Part shown: positions 1 to 8,983 of the stretch, one piece after another
Position numbering within the stretch: position 1 is the first letter of the stretch
Layout of the letters: each line of letters starts with the position of its first letter
Assembly: GCA_002407045.1 (NCBI GenBank)
Contig: DHKB01000022.1
Coordinates: forward strand, 41,999-105,998
DNA from: Candidatus Bruticola papionis
GTDB taxonomy: Bacteria > Vulcanimicrobiota > Xenobia > Xenobiales > Xenobiaceae
Direction of reading: 5' to 3'
Length of the DNA stretch: 64,000 nucleotides
Program-made: the position numbers and the translations under genes
The notes under the pieces: model-generated
What the model saw: only the letters and a program-made list of their open reading frames with translations
Databases searched by the model: none
Told to the model about the DNA's origin: nothing

Positions 1-1326
1 TAAGCGGTCGCGCAAGGAAGCCTTATTTATCATGTCAGAAGCGCTCTGGCATACAAGAGAAGCCGCTTGTTGAATAAGTACCGAGCTTAAAAAAGGTGGG
101 TGATCGCTAAAAAGTTCCCCTGCTCTAGCAGCCTTTACTAAGTGTTCGTATTGAGCTTTTTCGAAATTATTTTCGTAAAGGCAAAGCACTCTGGGAGTTT
201 GCCCACGCCTGCCGCTGCGGCCTACTCGTTGCAAGAAAGCATTTACATCCATGGGAGGTATAGTTAAAGCTACAGCATCAACATCACCAATATCTATGCC
301 CACTTCTAAAGTTGAAGTAGCAAAGCAAATAGCTTTTTGATAAGAGGCGAAGTTTTTTTCCACTTTTTCGCGCTGCTCAGTGCCCAAACTACTATGGTGA
401 GAGAAAACGGCATTACCAAAGGGATTGTCCGAAAGATAGCCCTTAGCCGAAGCCAAAAGTTCCGCTTCAGCTCGAGAGCGTACAAAAACCAGCATTTTCT
501 GGCAATCGTTTTGGCGGCAATACTTTATGCAAGCTCGCAAAAAAGCTATAGCCCTGGCTTGCTTAGCATCGGTAGAATCGAGCGTTTCATAATCGTAAGG
601 ACGGCAGTAATCTACCTCAAAATTGACACCTTGTTTATTTTCTACAATAACAGCCTGACCAGCCAAATATTTTTGATTGATAATCTGAGCATTTCCCGGA
701 GTGGCCGTTACTGCCAAGCGCTGAAGACTCAGCCCCAAATTGCCCAAAGTACCAGAAATTTGCTTGGCTTTAGCACAATGCAATAAAACGTCTAGGCGCT
801 CAGCTAAAACGGCCAGTTGATCTCCTCGCGCCGTTCCCTCAGCTACATGCAATTCTTCGAAGACAATAGCTTTCACGTCAAGAAGTTGTACAGCCCAGCG
901 ACAGAGCAAAGAATCGAGGGATTCTAAAGTTGTGACCAAAACGCCCACTTTTTTATCCCTGAGAGGGTTGGGGTGATCACCTGTGCGCAATAAAACATTG
1001 ACCGAGCAACGATTCAAAGGCACGGAAATACGCTTAACCAAATCATTAGCCAAAGCTCTAGTTGGACAAATAATCAAAATACACAATTTGCCAGCCCGCA
1101 TAGGCTCCAACCAGCGCTCAGTTAAAGGCGCCAAGTAAGCTTCAGTTTTTCCCGAAGCAGTACAGGAGCTGAGTACAATATTGCGCCCTTGCATAATAGG
1201 CTCAATAGCATCGAATTGAATTTGGCGCGGTTTGTAAAAACCGCCATAAAAAGCGCCTTTAACTCGATTGAGCCGTTCGAGCATACGGCGATATTTAGCT
1301 CTATATAAAGCAGTAGCAGAATCCAT
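1..1326 (-). CDS. Lhr-like superfamily 2 DEAD/DEAH-type helicase (3' end outside window)
   Basis: The reading frame runs from an ATG at 1326 to the window edge (442 codons, C-terminus missing). Helicase motifs in order are a Q-motif-like segment (about 33-42), Walker A SCTASGKTE (54-62), motif Ia PTRAL (88-92), motif II, TATP (207-210), motif V around ATSTLEVGIDIG, and motif VI QRVGRSGRRG (366-375). Motif II reads EELH, so the usual first Asp of DExH is Glu. Family knowledge: such enzymes unwind or translocate on nucleic acid using ATP. It is the last gene of a minus-strand operon, 28 bp after a P-loop ATPase gene, so it probably acts with those ATPases. The frame is certain; the substrate is unknown. 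Confidence 0.85.
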   Translation of the reverse strand, partial: MDSATALYRAKYRRMLERLNRVKGAFYGGFYKPRQIQFDAIEPIMQGRNIVLSSCTASGKTEAYLAPLTERWLEPMRAGKLCILIICPTRALANDLVKRISVPLNRCSVNVLLRTGDHPNPLRDKKVGVLVTTLESLDSLLCRWAVQLLDVKAIVFEELHVAEGTARGDQLAVLAERLDVLLHCAKAKQISGTLGNLGLSLQRLAVTATPGNAQIINQKYLAGQAVIVENKQGVNFEVDYCRPYDYETLDSTDAKQARAIAFLRACIKYCRQNDCQKMLVFVRSRAEAELLASAKGYLSDNPFGNAVFSHHSSLGTEQREKVEKNFASYQKAICFATSTLEVGIDIGDVDAVALTIPPMDVNAFLQRVGRSGRRGQTPRVLCLYENNFEKAQYEHLVKAARAGELFSDHPPFLSSVLIQQAASLVCQSASDMINKASLRDRL

Positions 1327-1354
1327 CTTTATTTTCCGTCAGCCGCGCTATATG

Positions 1355-2593
1355 CTAAAGCATTTTTTGCAAAATATCTTCATTAAGCGGAGTCTGTCCG
1401 TTTTCGTACCAGTTGTGCAAAAGGGCGATCCAAAACTTGACAAACATGCGATATCCGCCCGTAAAGACATGTTCCAGCATAAAGTCGGCAAAAGTATTTA
1501 AATCAACTCGACAGCGCTCAGTATCAAAATCTTGCCAATCCCAGGCGATAACGGCTACATCAGCCAATTTTTGGCCTAAAGTTTTGAAGAAAGTGCCATC
1601 ATCATCCATAGCTCTTTCCAAATCGATCACCACAGATTGGGGACTAGACTTGGACATGTGCAAAGGACGCTCCAAACGCTGTTGCAAGGCCGGATAAGAA
1701 GTTACATTTAAGCTCATAAACTCCGGAGGTACGGCATAAAAGAACATAACTTTAGGCAACCTAGAACTGGCACACAAATCGATCAACTGACGCAAATTGT
1801 CGCCAATAGCTTGTAAATGGCGTTGCGATACACTAGAGATATGCATATCGACTTCGTCGAAAAGGAAAATCACTCCAGGGAAGCCTAAAGCGGTCAGAAT
1901 GCTTACCATAGAGCGCATGACCGGAAAAGCGTTGTCAGAAGCGATATCGTCAAAAACTCCGAAATTGCGCAAAACGTCTCTATCGAATCCAGCATCTCCC
2001 CCTAGCCAGCGATCTAACACTAGCTCTTCTTCCTCGTCACCGGAACGACAAGCGGAAAGAAAGCGCTGACAAACCCGTCTGAAAGTGTAATTCTCTACGG
2101 GAACATCTTCCAATTTTCCTGAAAAAGTAAAAGGCAACTGTCCGTGAGAAGCCAAACGCAGAATGTTAGTAAAACCGACTATCTGACCACAGGGTTCATC
2201 TTCGTCAGCTCCGTCTTTTTTTTCTAAGTGTAAAGCGATATTAGCAAAAGCGGCCTTATAAACACGCAAAGCGTCCTCGTAGGGACACTCGGAAGGAGAC
2301 AAATTGACTGAGCAAGTCAAAAAGCCCAAACGCTGGGCTATTGAACGTATGCATCCTAGAAAGTGAGTTTTACCAGCTCCATAGCTACCTTGCACTAAGC
2401 GAAATGCCGATCCACCAGCCTGGCCCAGCAAGCGTTGCAAATACTCTTTTTCTATAATGTCTAAATAAGGAGTCAAGCCTACAGTAACGAATTCCAAGCC
2501 GCGCTCCGGCGGTTGGCCATTTTCCCCCATACAGTCAATTATTTCCCTGGCTAAACTTGGGGAAAGAGAAACTTTACTGCTGGGGAAAAACAT
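1355..2593 (-). CDS. BrxD/DUF2791-type P-loop ATPase, paralogue C
   Basis: This 412-residue protein has Walker A GSYGAGKTHF (69-78), Walker B VIFLFDEVDM (241-250), a sensor-like strand FFYAVPPEF (about 284-292) and PALQQRLERP just after. It aligns along its whole length with the ATPase at 4379-5656, including FVTVGL near the N-terminus and a C-terminal segment containing GQK and AIAWDW. The family resemblance is to the ATP-binding proteins annotated BrxD or DUF2791 in BREX and TerB-associated operons; this is from memory of the motif pattern, not a search. The start at 2593 is supported by AGAGGAG eight bases upstream. It lies between ATPase B and the helicase. Biochemical role unknown. Confidence 0.75.
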   Translation of the reverse strand: MFFPSSKVSLSPSLAREIIDCMGENGQPPERGLEFVTVGLTPYLDIIEKEYLQRLLGQAGGSAFRLVQGSYGAGKTHFLGCIRSIAQRLGFLTCSVNLSPSECPYEDALRVYKAAFANIALHLEKKDGADEDEPCGQIVGFTNILRLASHGQLPFTFSGKLEDVPVENYTFRRVCQRFLSACRSGDEEEELVLDRWLGGDAGFDRDVLRNFGVFDDIASDNAFPVMRSMVSILTALGFPGVIFLFDEVDMHISSVSQRHLQAIGDNLRQLIDLCASSRLPKVMFFYAVPPEFMSLNVTSYPALQQRLERPLHMSKSSPQSVVIDLERAMDDDGTFFKTLGQKLADVAVIAWDWQDFDTERCRVDLNTFADFMLEHVFTGGYRMFVKFWIALLHNWYENGQTPLNEDILQKML

Positions 2594-2637
2594 GGTTTAG
2601 ACTCCTCTTTTCGCACATTTTCCGCTCTAGGTGAGCT

Positions 2638-4392
2638 TTAGAAATTGTAATCATCGTCAGCCATTTCCTCGTCTGCGCCATAGTCGTCTACTGCAGCAGC
2701 AGAATCATTAGCTTCACGCTCGGCTTCGTTGACATTATCCTCGTTAGTCTCAGCGCCATTTTCAACTTCACCTTCAGGTTGAACTGATACATTATTGGCA
2801 GCGGCTCCAAGTTTAATATGCTCCATCATTTCATGAACATAAGCGCCTATATCTTCACGGCATAAACGCGAATAGTCTAAGAGCTCCAAAATACAACGCA
2901 ACAACTGGCGAGAGCCATTGATAGCTCCCCGCTCCATAGCCGTATAGACTACTTGTCCCATATAATTAGCCGCTTTATCGTCACAACTAAAGCTGGGATA
3001 AGCTCGGCGGTATAAATCGATAATAACAGAGCATAAACGCTGATAGTCACTATTGCTCAGCGGATTCAATTCTATAAAAGCATCCTCATGGAGCTGATCT
3101 TTAAGGGTAACTAGGCCACCACCATTGTCCATAGTCATGGCGAAGACACAATAGACACCGCTTCTGTAAGTGCCGCCGTCTGGATTATACGTAACAGGAA
3201 TATTCCTATGGTTAAGGTGGCCGCCGCGGGGGAATTTTTGTACACTGCGTACTTTCTGAGTGCCTAAAGCCAAAGCAGAATAGTAGCCAAACAATTGATC
3301 GGCATAGGTGCGATCCCGACTGGAAAGGATATTGTACATCTCAGCTTCATCGAGAAGTAATACCAAGCCACTATAGCCAACTTGACGGGCCAAATAAGCA
3401 ATACCGCTCAAAATGTTGGCATAGATATGGCCAAAAGTACGATAGTCTTTTAGGGCAGGAAACTTATAAATAGAAGGCGTGCCAGGAAAAGCTTTTTGCA
3501 ATGACAAGTTAAATTTGTCAGTCAGTTCGCGGGCTTCTTGGCCTTCAAGCCAATCAATCATATGACGGACGACGGCCTCTTGAATATTGAGCTCGTTTTG
3601 CTTGTCGGGATCGCCAGCCCAAGCTTCTAAGTTTTCGGAGTAACGATTAAAATAGTAAAGAGCTGGACTAAGGTAAGTATGGAAGCGCTCATTGCGCAGC
3701 CAACCTTCGATAAGGTTGAGGCGACGAGCCTCGCGAAAGAGAGGTAATAAACCATATTTGCCATCGTGATCGGGATAATTCAAATTAAGAATTAGAGCAC
3801 GATAAACTCGCTGAGGGTTACCAGGGCTAACATCTTTGCTATTTAGAGCAACTCTAGCAGTTAAGCATTTTTTACTTAAAGCCTTAGCCTCGATACACTC
3901 GAGCATATGCGTTTTTCCGGCACCATAATCGCCCAAAAATACGCGCACAGCTCCATCAGCGATATTGGTTAAGTCGTAGCTAACCATCTCCATTTCCAAG
4001 CCGCGCCCTATAGTATAAAGCTCGACTCGCTCGCCTACTACGCCTGTGCGCATAGCTTCCAAAATGCGCAAAGCCACAAACTGGCCCTCTTCACCTTTGG
4101 GCAAAGCCTCGATACCACGCGGTCCTCTGCCTTCCCAAAGCTGGCGTCCATAGCGGGAAAAACGCAAGCGCGGCGGAGCTACCGACATGGTCATACCGTT
4201 AGGCGATAAATACTTCAGTTCATCAAAGCGGCAGCATTGGTTGGCATTAGTAATAAAAAAATTGACAAAATAGCTACCGTTTTCCAAAAGACGTACGACC
4301 CTGCCCGTGCCGTAACACTCATGAGAAACGTTATCGCCGACAACCAACACTCTGGCGCCGCTATTTTCAGGCCCGCTCTTAGAAGTCTGCAA
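2638..4392 (-). CDS. P-loop ATPase with N-terminal SH3/CarD-like domain, paralogue B
   Basis: The 584-residue product is longer than its two neighbours. Residues about 14-60 (VGDNVSHECYGTGRVV and following) look like a small SH3/CarD-like barrel. The P-loop GDYGAGKTHM is at 154-163, Walker B GLVLLLDEAEM at 342-352, and the last 45 residues are very acidic. The start appears to be TTG at 4392, overlapping the upstream gene by 14 bp, with GGAG about ten bases ahead; no ATG occurs before residue about 66. It is less similar to paralogues A and C than they are to each other. Overlap with A and the short gap to C indicate translational coupling. The tail and barrel may mediate partner binding; that is inference. 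Confidence 0.72.
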   Translation of the reverse strand: MQTSKSGPENSGARVLVVGDNVSHECYGTGRVVRLLENGSYFVNFFITNANQCCRFDELKYLSPNGMTMSVAPPRLRFSRYGRQLWEGRGPRGIEALPKGEEGQFVALRILEAMRTGVVGERVELYTIGRGLEMEMVSYDLTNIADGAVRVFLGDYGAGKTHMLECIEAKALSKKCLTARVALNSKDVSPGNPQRVYRALILNLNYPDHDGKYGLLPLFREARRLNLIEGWLRNERFHTYLSPALYYFNRYSENLEAWAGDPDKQNELNIQEAVVRHMIDWLEGQEARELTDKFNLSLQKAFPGTPSIYKFPALKDYRTFGHIYANILSGIAYLARQVGYSGLVLLLDEAEMYNILSSRDRTYADQLFGYYSALALGTQKVRSVQKFPRGGHLNHRNIPVTYNPDGGTYRSGVYCVFAMTMDNGGGLVTLKDQLHEDAFIELNPLSNSDYQRLCSVIIDLYRRAYPSFSCDDKAANYMGQVVYTAMERGAINGSRQLLRCILELLDYSRLCREDIGAYVHEMMEHIKLGAAANNVSVQPEGEVENGAETNEDNVNEAEREANDSAAAVDDYGADEEMADDDYNF

Positions 4393-5656
4393 AATCTTCG
4401 CTCTCCATTACCTCTGCGCTATCTTGTTGTTTACACAAAGCTTCAATATCGGTAGTACCTTCGCCACAACTATACTCAGATTGCAAAAAAGCGATCCATT
4501 GCTTGACAAAATTGCGGCGCTGACCGGCATCAAAGTTCATGGATAAATATTCTGTAACTAAATCGTCCAAGTTTTTGTCTTGTACGGAGGCTGTATAATT
4601 CCAATTCCAAGCAATAGCAGCCACTCGAAGAATTTTTTGACCTAAAGCTTTGAAAAACTCGTGTGGTTTAAGTTCGGAAGAGGAAACATCGATAGTCGGC
4701 ACTTGAGGACTAGCTGGAGAGAAAGGCAAAGGACTATTCAAGCGTTGTTGTAAAGCCGGATATTCGGCAATAACGTCACTAATAAATTCCGGAGGTACAG
4801 CAAAAGCCCAGAAGAATCCAGGCAAACGTCTGCTACCACACATATCGACAATCTGGCGCATATTATCGACAACATTTTTTTTCTCTCTTTTACTGCCCGA
4901 AGCAATGCGATCTACTTCGTCGAAAAGAGCAGCGATTCCCGAAAAGCCCAATAAAGTAACAGCTTTAATTAAGCTAGCCAACATAGAGGAAGCATTTTGC
5001 TCACAAATATTTTCCGGGATAGTAATAATGCCCAATTTGAGCTTTTTGGTCGAGCTGCCCAACAACCACATTTCACAAGCGTCGGCCAATTCTTCTTCGT
5101 CTTCCCATAAGCTCTTGATAAAGCGCAAAAAGACCATCTTGTAATTGTTGTTGGCGAAGTTGCTCATTTTGGCTTTGGCCAGCCATTTTTTGCGTTCTTC
5201 CGCATCGTCAAAGTTTAGAGCCCAGCAGCGAATGATATTACCTAAGCCAGAAACAGTCTCAAAACTCTCACAATCTTCAGGAGCTTGAGCCATGCTATTG
5301 GCTAAAGCGCGATAAACAGCCGAAGCGTCTCCTAAGTTGCAACCTTTTAAGGAAAGCTCCACAAGAGAAGCTAAAAAGCCACGTTTCCAAGCCAAATTGC
5401 GCAAACAAGTAAGAAAGTGGGTCTTTCCTGCTCCAAAGGATCCTCTAATAAGCTTAAAAGCGGAGCCGCGGCCACCCTTTTCCATGGCTTTCAAGTAATG
5501 CTCATCTAAAATTTTTAGTGGTTCGTCGAGCCCAACAGTGACAAACTCGATGCCATGCTCGGGAGGGAGTCCCAAAGATCCCATACGTTCAATTATTTCG
5601 GAAGCTAGAAACTCAGAAGGCTGAGCTTCAGGTTCAGTCATAAAACTGTTAGGCAA
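4379..5656 (-). CDS. BrxD/DUF2791-type P-loop ATPase, paralogue A
   Basis: The 425-residue protein has Walker A GSFGAGKTHF (72-81), Walker B IAALFDEVDR (241-250), AFAVPPEF and PALQQRLNSP, matching paralogue C motif for motif. A TTG at 5656 has GGAG eight bases upstream, whereas the first ATG (5641) is 23 bases away, so the TTG start is preferred. It begins five bases after the preceding gene's TAA and overlaps the next gene. The C-terminal 130 residues are helical, ending in an acidic tail. Probably an ATP-driven component of the helicase system; whether A and C form a heteromer is inference from having two close copies in one operon. Confidence 0.75.
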   Translation of the reverse strand: MPNSFMTEPEAQPSEFLASEIIERMGSLGLPPEHGIEFVTVGLDEPLKILDEHYLKAMEKGGRGSAFKLIRGSFGAGKTHFLTCLRNLAWKRGFLASLVELSLKGCNLGDASAVYRALANSMAQAPEDCESFETVSGLGNIIRCWALNFDDAEERKKWLAKAKMSNFANNNYKMVFLRFIKSLWEDEEELADACEMWLLGSSTKKLKLGIITIPENICEQNASSMLASLIKAVTLLGFSGIAALFDEVDRIASGSKREKKNVVDNMRQIVDMCGSRRLPGFFWAFAVPPEFISDVIAEYPALQQRLNSPLPFSPASPQVPTIDVSSSELKPHEFFKALGQKILRVAAIAWNWNYTASVQDKNLDDLVTEYLSMNFDAGQRRNFVKQWIAFLQSEYSCGEGTTDIEALCKQQDSAEVMESEDFADF

Positions 5657-5661
5657 AGCAA

Positions 5662-6597
5662 TTACTCCTTATTTTGGAACCAAAGCGATAAATAATATTG
5701 ACCGCTGCCGACACCATCATCAAGCCAGAAAACTTGTTCTTTATTTTTGGTGGTGCCTATGGTAGCTGTGCTTAAATTTAAGCGTAAGCCACGACGCTGC
5801 AACCCTCCGCAACGGCGCAAACGCACTATATCCCAACAGAACTGAGCTCGCGAATATTCTTTAAAAGCGGAAGCCGATCCATTTTCGGTAAATTCACGAT
5901 TTTGGCGTAAAACAGCCAAAACAGCCCAAATATCATGCAAGGGAACGCGATCTCCAACACCTTTGCGACGACAGCGCAGCATAATTTTGTAAGCAGTCCA
6001 AATATCATCGAACATTTCCCGGCAGAAAAGTTCTTGTCCCTGCTCACTTTCCGCCAACACTCCCTCAGCTAAAGGCGTCTTGTAACCGTTGTTATTGAAA
6101 AGAGCCGTTTGCTCTTCTAAAGTGCGAAAAAGCAAGTCGGAGTCAAGCGGCAAATTGTCAGCCAGCAAAACTCGTGCATAAGCTAAGCTGAAAGTACCAC
6201 TAGCAAATTGGGGACGCACGGCAAAGGGGCCAACTTTAAACTCCAGTGGCTCCGAACCCACACAACGAACTTCCCAGCGACTTTGAGCCGCTTTGGACTT
6301 AAAATTTTTGCGAAAAGCGACTTCGGCTTCCTTCAAGGCCCAAGTTCTAACTTGGCTTACTTTTTCGCTGTAAAGGGGCCAATTTTTAGCTACGCGACGT
6401 TCTTGCCAAAAGCGGAAAGCTTGGGCTAAACGAGCCAAATTAGCTAAGTTGCGATTGCGTTTGCAACGCCCCAAAGCTTCCAATAGTGCCTTACCAGCTT
6501 CAATATCAGCAGCCGACTCAGCACGAACTTCTTTTATAATCAGCTCTGCTTCTTCCCAAGAGCCGGAAAATTTTGAGCTGAGGCCATTATTTGCCAT
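5662..6597 (-). CDS. Unrecognised protein of the helicase/ATPase operon (orphan B)
   Basis: I do not recognise this family. The likely start is the ATG at 6597, which has GGAG six bases upstream and gives 311 residues; an upstream ATG at 6618 lacks a site. It overlaps the end of the preceding gene by 11 bp. No membrane segment or signal peptide is visible. It has a helical, Arg/Ala-rich N-terminal half, and a C-terminal part with IWAVLAVL followed by YSRAQFCWD. The latter motif resembles YTKAQFMYD in the neighbouring orphan A, suggesting a shared domain. Conserved context with ATPases and a helicase suggests an adaptor or DNA-binding role, but nothing in the sequence proves this. Confidence 0.7.
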   Translation of the reverse strand: MANNGLSSKFSGSWEEAELIIKEVRAESAADIEAGKALLEALGRCKRNRNLANLARLAQAFRFWQERRVAKNWPLYSEKVSQVRTWALKEAEVAFRKNFKSKAAQSRWEVRCVGSEPLEFKVGPFAVRPQFASGTFSLAYARVLLADNLPLDSDLLFRTLEEQTALFNNNGYKTPLAEGVLAESEQGQELFCREMFDDIWTAYKIMLRCRRKGVGDRVPLHDIWAVLAVLRQNREFTENGSASAFKEYSRAQFCWDIVRLRRCGGLQRRGLRLNLSTATIGTTKNKEQVFWLDDGVGSGQYYLSLWFQNKE

Positions 6598-7411
6598 TAG
6601 ATGCTCCATTGCGCACAATTTTGACTTTGCTCTCGAGGCTGAGACTCTCTAAGCAATCTTCCAAAACGACAATACTGCCTTCAGTTCCTTTTTGATACGC
6701 TTCTTTAAAAGCTGAAGCAGTATCATACATAAACTGAGCTTTAGTATAGCAACTTACATTATTTTTGCTTGGGTGACGACCGAAATTGCCAGCCACTAAG
6801 CCTATGCTATGAACGATAGGCCAGAGCTGAGCCAAAGTAAAATCGGTACGTTCTGACGACAGAACTGAAGCAGCCGTCACTAGACGCATTAAAGCTAAAC
6901 GAGACACAGTTTGCTTTTCTTTCAGTTCCGACTCCGCTTTGCATAAATTTTCAATAACGGAAGACGGAGCTAAAGTGCAAGGCTTGGCTACAGGCACTCC
7001 ACCGATAGAGAGGCTAACACTGTCGGAAGCGAAATCTACAGTTATACAAAAGACGCCCACAGCAACAGAAACAGGAGCTGTGCAATCGTGAATTTCTGCA
7101 GCCCAAGAAGCAGCAATATCTTGCAAAGAGGAGCATTCTAAACCTCTGGCAGCAGCTTCGTGGGCCAATTCTTGCCAAAAGGCGGCAGCCAATTCATGCA
7201 TTTCGCGTTCCAAAGGCGCACTCAAGGCTCGCCAAGGTAACTCCACTTCGAGACCGACTTCCAAACTAGCCAAACAAGCCGAGGCTTTGTTGACACTATC
7301 GACATCAGGCAAAGATGCTTGCTGACGACGCATAAATTTAAGCTGAGCTTCTAGCCTAGCGGCAGTCTCATCTAGCAATTCAGTGAAAGTATCTGTGCGT
7401 TTTTCAGCCAT
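6587..7411 (-). CDS. Unrecognised protein of the helicase/ATPase operon (orphan A)
   Basis: A 274-residue soluble protein of unknown family. The ATG at 7411 lies four bases after the glmM stop, and the ribosome-binding AAGG overlaps that stop codon, so it is translationally coupled to glmM. The N-terminal third looks helical (Leu/Glu/Ala-rich, probable coiled coil), the middle contains a beta-rich stretch (VSVAVGVFCITVDF), and the C-terminal third contains LWPIVHSIG and YTKAQFMYD, the latter echoed in orphan B. No catalytic motif is visible. It is the first cluster gene after glmM and may be a structural or recognition subunit; that is inference only. Confidence 0.7.
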   Translation of the reverse strand: MAEKRTDTFTELLDETAARLEAQLKFMRRQQASLPDVDSVNKASACLASLEVGLEVELPWRALSAPLEREMHELAAAFWQELAHEAAARGLECSSLQDIAASWAAEIHDCTAPVSVAVGVFCITVDFASDSVSLSIGGVPVAKPCTLAPSSVIENLCKAESELKEKQTVSRLALMRLVTAASVLSSERTDFTLAQLWPIVHSIGLVAGNFGRHPSKNNVSCYTKAQFMYDTASAFKEAYQKGTEGSIVVLEDCLESLSLESKVKIVRNGASNGK

Positions 7412-7415
7412 AACC

Positions 7416-8783
7416 TTAACAAGAGCAACACTCAGCCACTACCTGGCAAATGCTATCTACTAATCCTTTCAATTCAGGCAACGAAGGCCCCTCAGCCATA
7501 ACTCGAATTAAATTTTCAGTTCCGGAAGGACGAACTAATAATCGGCCTTTGCCCTTAAGACTCTCTTCTACCGCTTTTACGGCCTCATTGACACGTTTAT
7601 GTGAATTCCAAGTATGTTTGTCTTTCACTTTAACGTTAACCATATATTGAGGCTTTTTCTCGACCGCTTTGGCAAGCTCAGAGAGAGGCTTACCGCTATC
7701 TTTGATAACTTGGCTGAGCATTACGCCAGTAACTAAGCCATCGCCAGTAGTAGCATAATCTAAGAAGATAATATGACCAGATTGTTCTCCACCCAAAACC
7801 GAACCAGATCGGCGCATCTCTTCCAATACATAGCGATCGCCAACGGCTGTACGAGCCATTTCAAAGCCATTAGCTTGGCAAGCTTCTTCCAAACCCAAGT
7901 TGGCCATGACAGTAGTGACGATACGCTTGCCGGAGAGCTTGCCATCTTTGTCGAGCCATTTACCAAAGAGCAGCAGCATATGATCGCCGTCAATCATCTG
8001 GCCTTTTTCATCACAGGCTAAGCATCGATCGGCATCACCATCGAAGCAAAGGCCGAAATCGGCGCCCAAGCTGACCACCACGCTTTGCAAAGACTCGGGA
8101 TGAGTCGAACCGCACTGGTTGTTTATGTTTGTACCATTAGGGTGGCTATGCAATACAGTAACGTGGGCTCCGAGGTTGTGGAAAATATTTTCAGCTAAAG
8201 CCGAAGAAGCGCCATTGGCGCAATCCAAAACGATATTCAAACCGTCTAAACGTATTTTAGCGATTCCAGCTACATAATTGGCATACTCGTGCTGAGCTTC
8301 CTGGCCATCGATAATAGCGCCAATATTGCCCTCAATTGCGCGGGGTAACTCTTCGGCTTTAGCAATTAACTCTTCTAATTCGTCCTCTTGCTCGTCGCTA
8401 AGCTTGTAACCATCAGCTCCAATCAATTTTAAGCCATTATCATAGAAAGGATTATGGCTAGCGGAAATAACACAACCGCCTTGAGTGTTGTAACGGCGAA
8501 TAGCCCAAGCAACTCCGGGAGTAGGAATAACCTCCAAACACAAAGCATTGACTCCAGAGCTAATCAAGCCACAAACATAACTATATTGTAAAAGCTGACC
8601 ACTGATACGGGTATCCCTACCGACTGCGATTACTGGTCTTTTACAAATTTGCTCGGAATTGCCATCCTGAAACTGTTCTTTTACCAAGCAACCATGAGCT
8701 CTGCCCACTTTAAAAGCCAATTCGGGAGTAAGAGTATCGTTTGCCCGACCACGAATTCCGTCTGTACCAAATAAACGCGCCAT
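7416..8783 (-). CDS. glmM: Phosphoglucosamine mutase
   Basis: Converts glucosamine-6-phosphate to glucosamine-1-phosphate for peptidoglycan precursor synthesis. The N-terminus MARLFGTDGIRGR, the active-site loop CVISASHNPF, the metal loop GLCFDGDADRC and the C-terminal phosphate-binding RPSGTENLIRVM are all present. The frame extends upstream to 8861, but family members begin just before GTDGIRG, so the ATG at 8783 is chosen (455 residues, normal length). In many Terrabacteria glmM follows cdaA and ybbR. Here it does too, but a perfect inverted repeat and a separate promoter lie between. It heads the operon of the helicase/ATPase system. Confidence 0.95.
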   Translation of the reverse strand: MARLFGTDGIRGRANDTLTPELAFKVGRAHGCLVKEQFQDGNSEQICKRPVIAVGRDTRISGQLLQYSYVCGLISSGVNALCLEVIPTPGVAWAIRRYNTQGGCVISASHNPFYDNGLKLIGADGYKLSDEQEDELEELIAKAEELPRAIEGNIGAIIDGQEAQHEYANYVAGIAKIRLDGLNIVLDCANGASSALAENIFHNLGAHVTVLHSHPNGTNINNQCGSTHPESLQSVVVSLGADFGLCFDGDADRCLACDEKGQMIDGDHMLLLFGKWLDKDGKLSGKRIVTTVMANLGLEEACQANGFEMARTAVGDRYVLEEMRRSGSVLGGEQSGHIIFLDYATTGDGLVTGVMLSQVIKDSGKPLSELAKAVEKKPQYMVNVKVKDKHTWNSHKRVNEAVKAVEESLKGKGRLLVRPSGTENLIRVMAEGPSLPELKGLVDSICQVVAECCSC

Positions 8784-8873
8784 AACTAAAATATTCTCAC
8801 ATTTCTTTGCTTTGAAGAAGCACGAATGTCCATTTGCAACCGCCTTTCGTCCATTCCCCAAGGAAAAAGGCCA

Positions 8874-8902
8874 ATTCTAAAATGGTCTCTGCCACCCCTC
8901 AA
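8874..8902 (-). promoter_or_regulatory. Probable promoter of the glmM operon
   Basis: On the minus strand TTGAGG (8902-8897) and TAGAAT (8879-8874) are separated by 17 bp. Transcription would start near 8867 and give a leader of about 85 nt before the glmM ATG. It lies downstream of the ybbR inverted repeat, which fits an independent promoter. Prediction by eye. Confidence 0.5.
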
Positions 8903-8983
8903 ATTTGAAGCCAGCGTCTTCAATATTTTGTTGATTTATCCCTGCCCCCAAGGGCGATTGAGCCTTTATAAGACCGAATAACC

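Noticed and set aside
337..786. 149-codon plus-strand frame
   Set aside because: Antisense to the helicase gene, whose motifs are unmistakable on the other strand; no ribosome site.
1..7411. A complete BREX or DISARM locus
   Set aside because: No PglZ, PglX, BrxA, BrxB or methyltransferase gene is in the visible part; only the ATPase/helicase type is shared.
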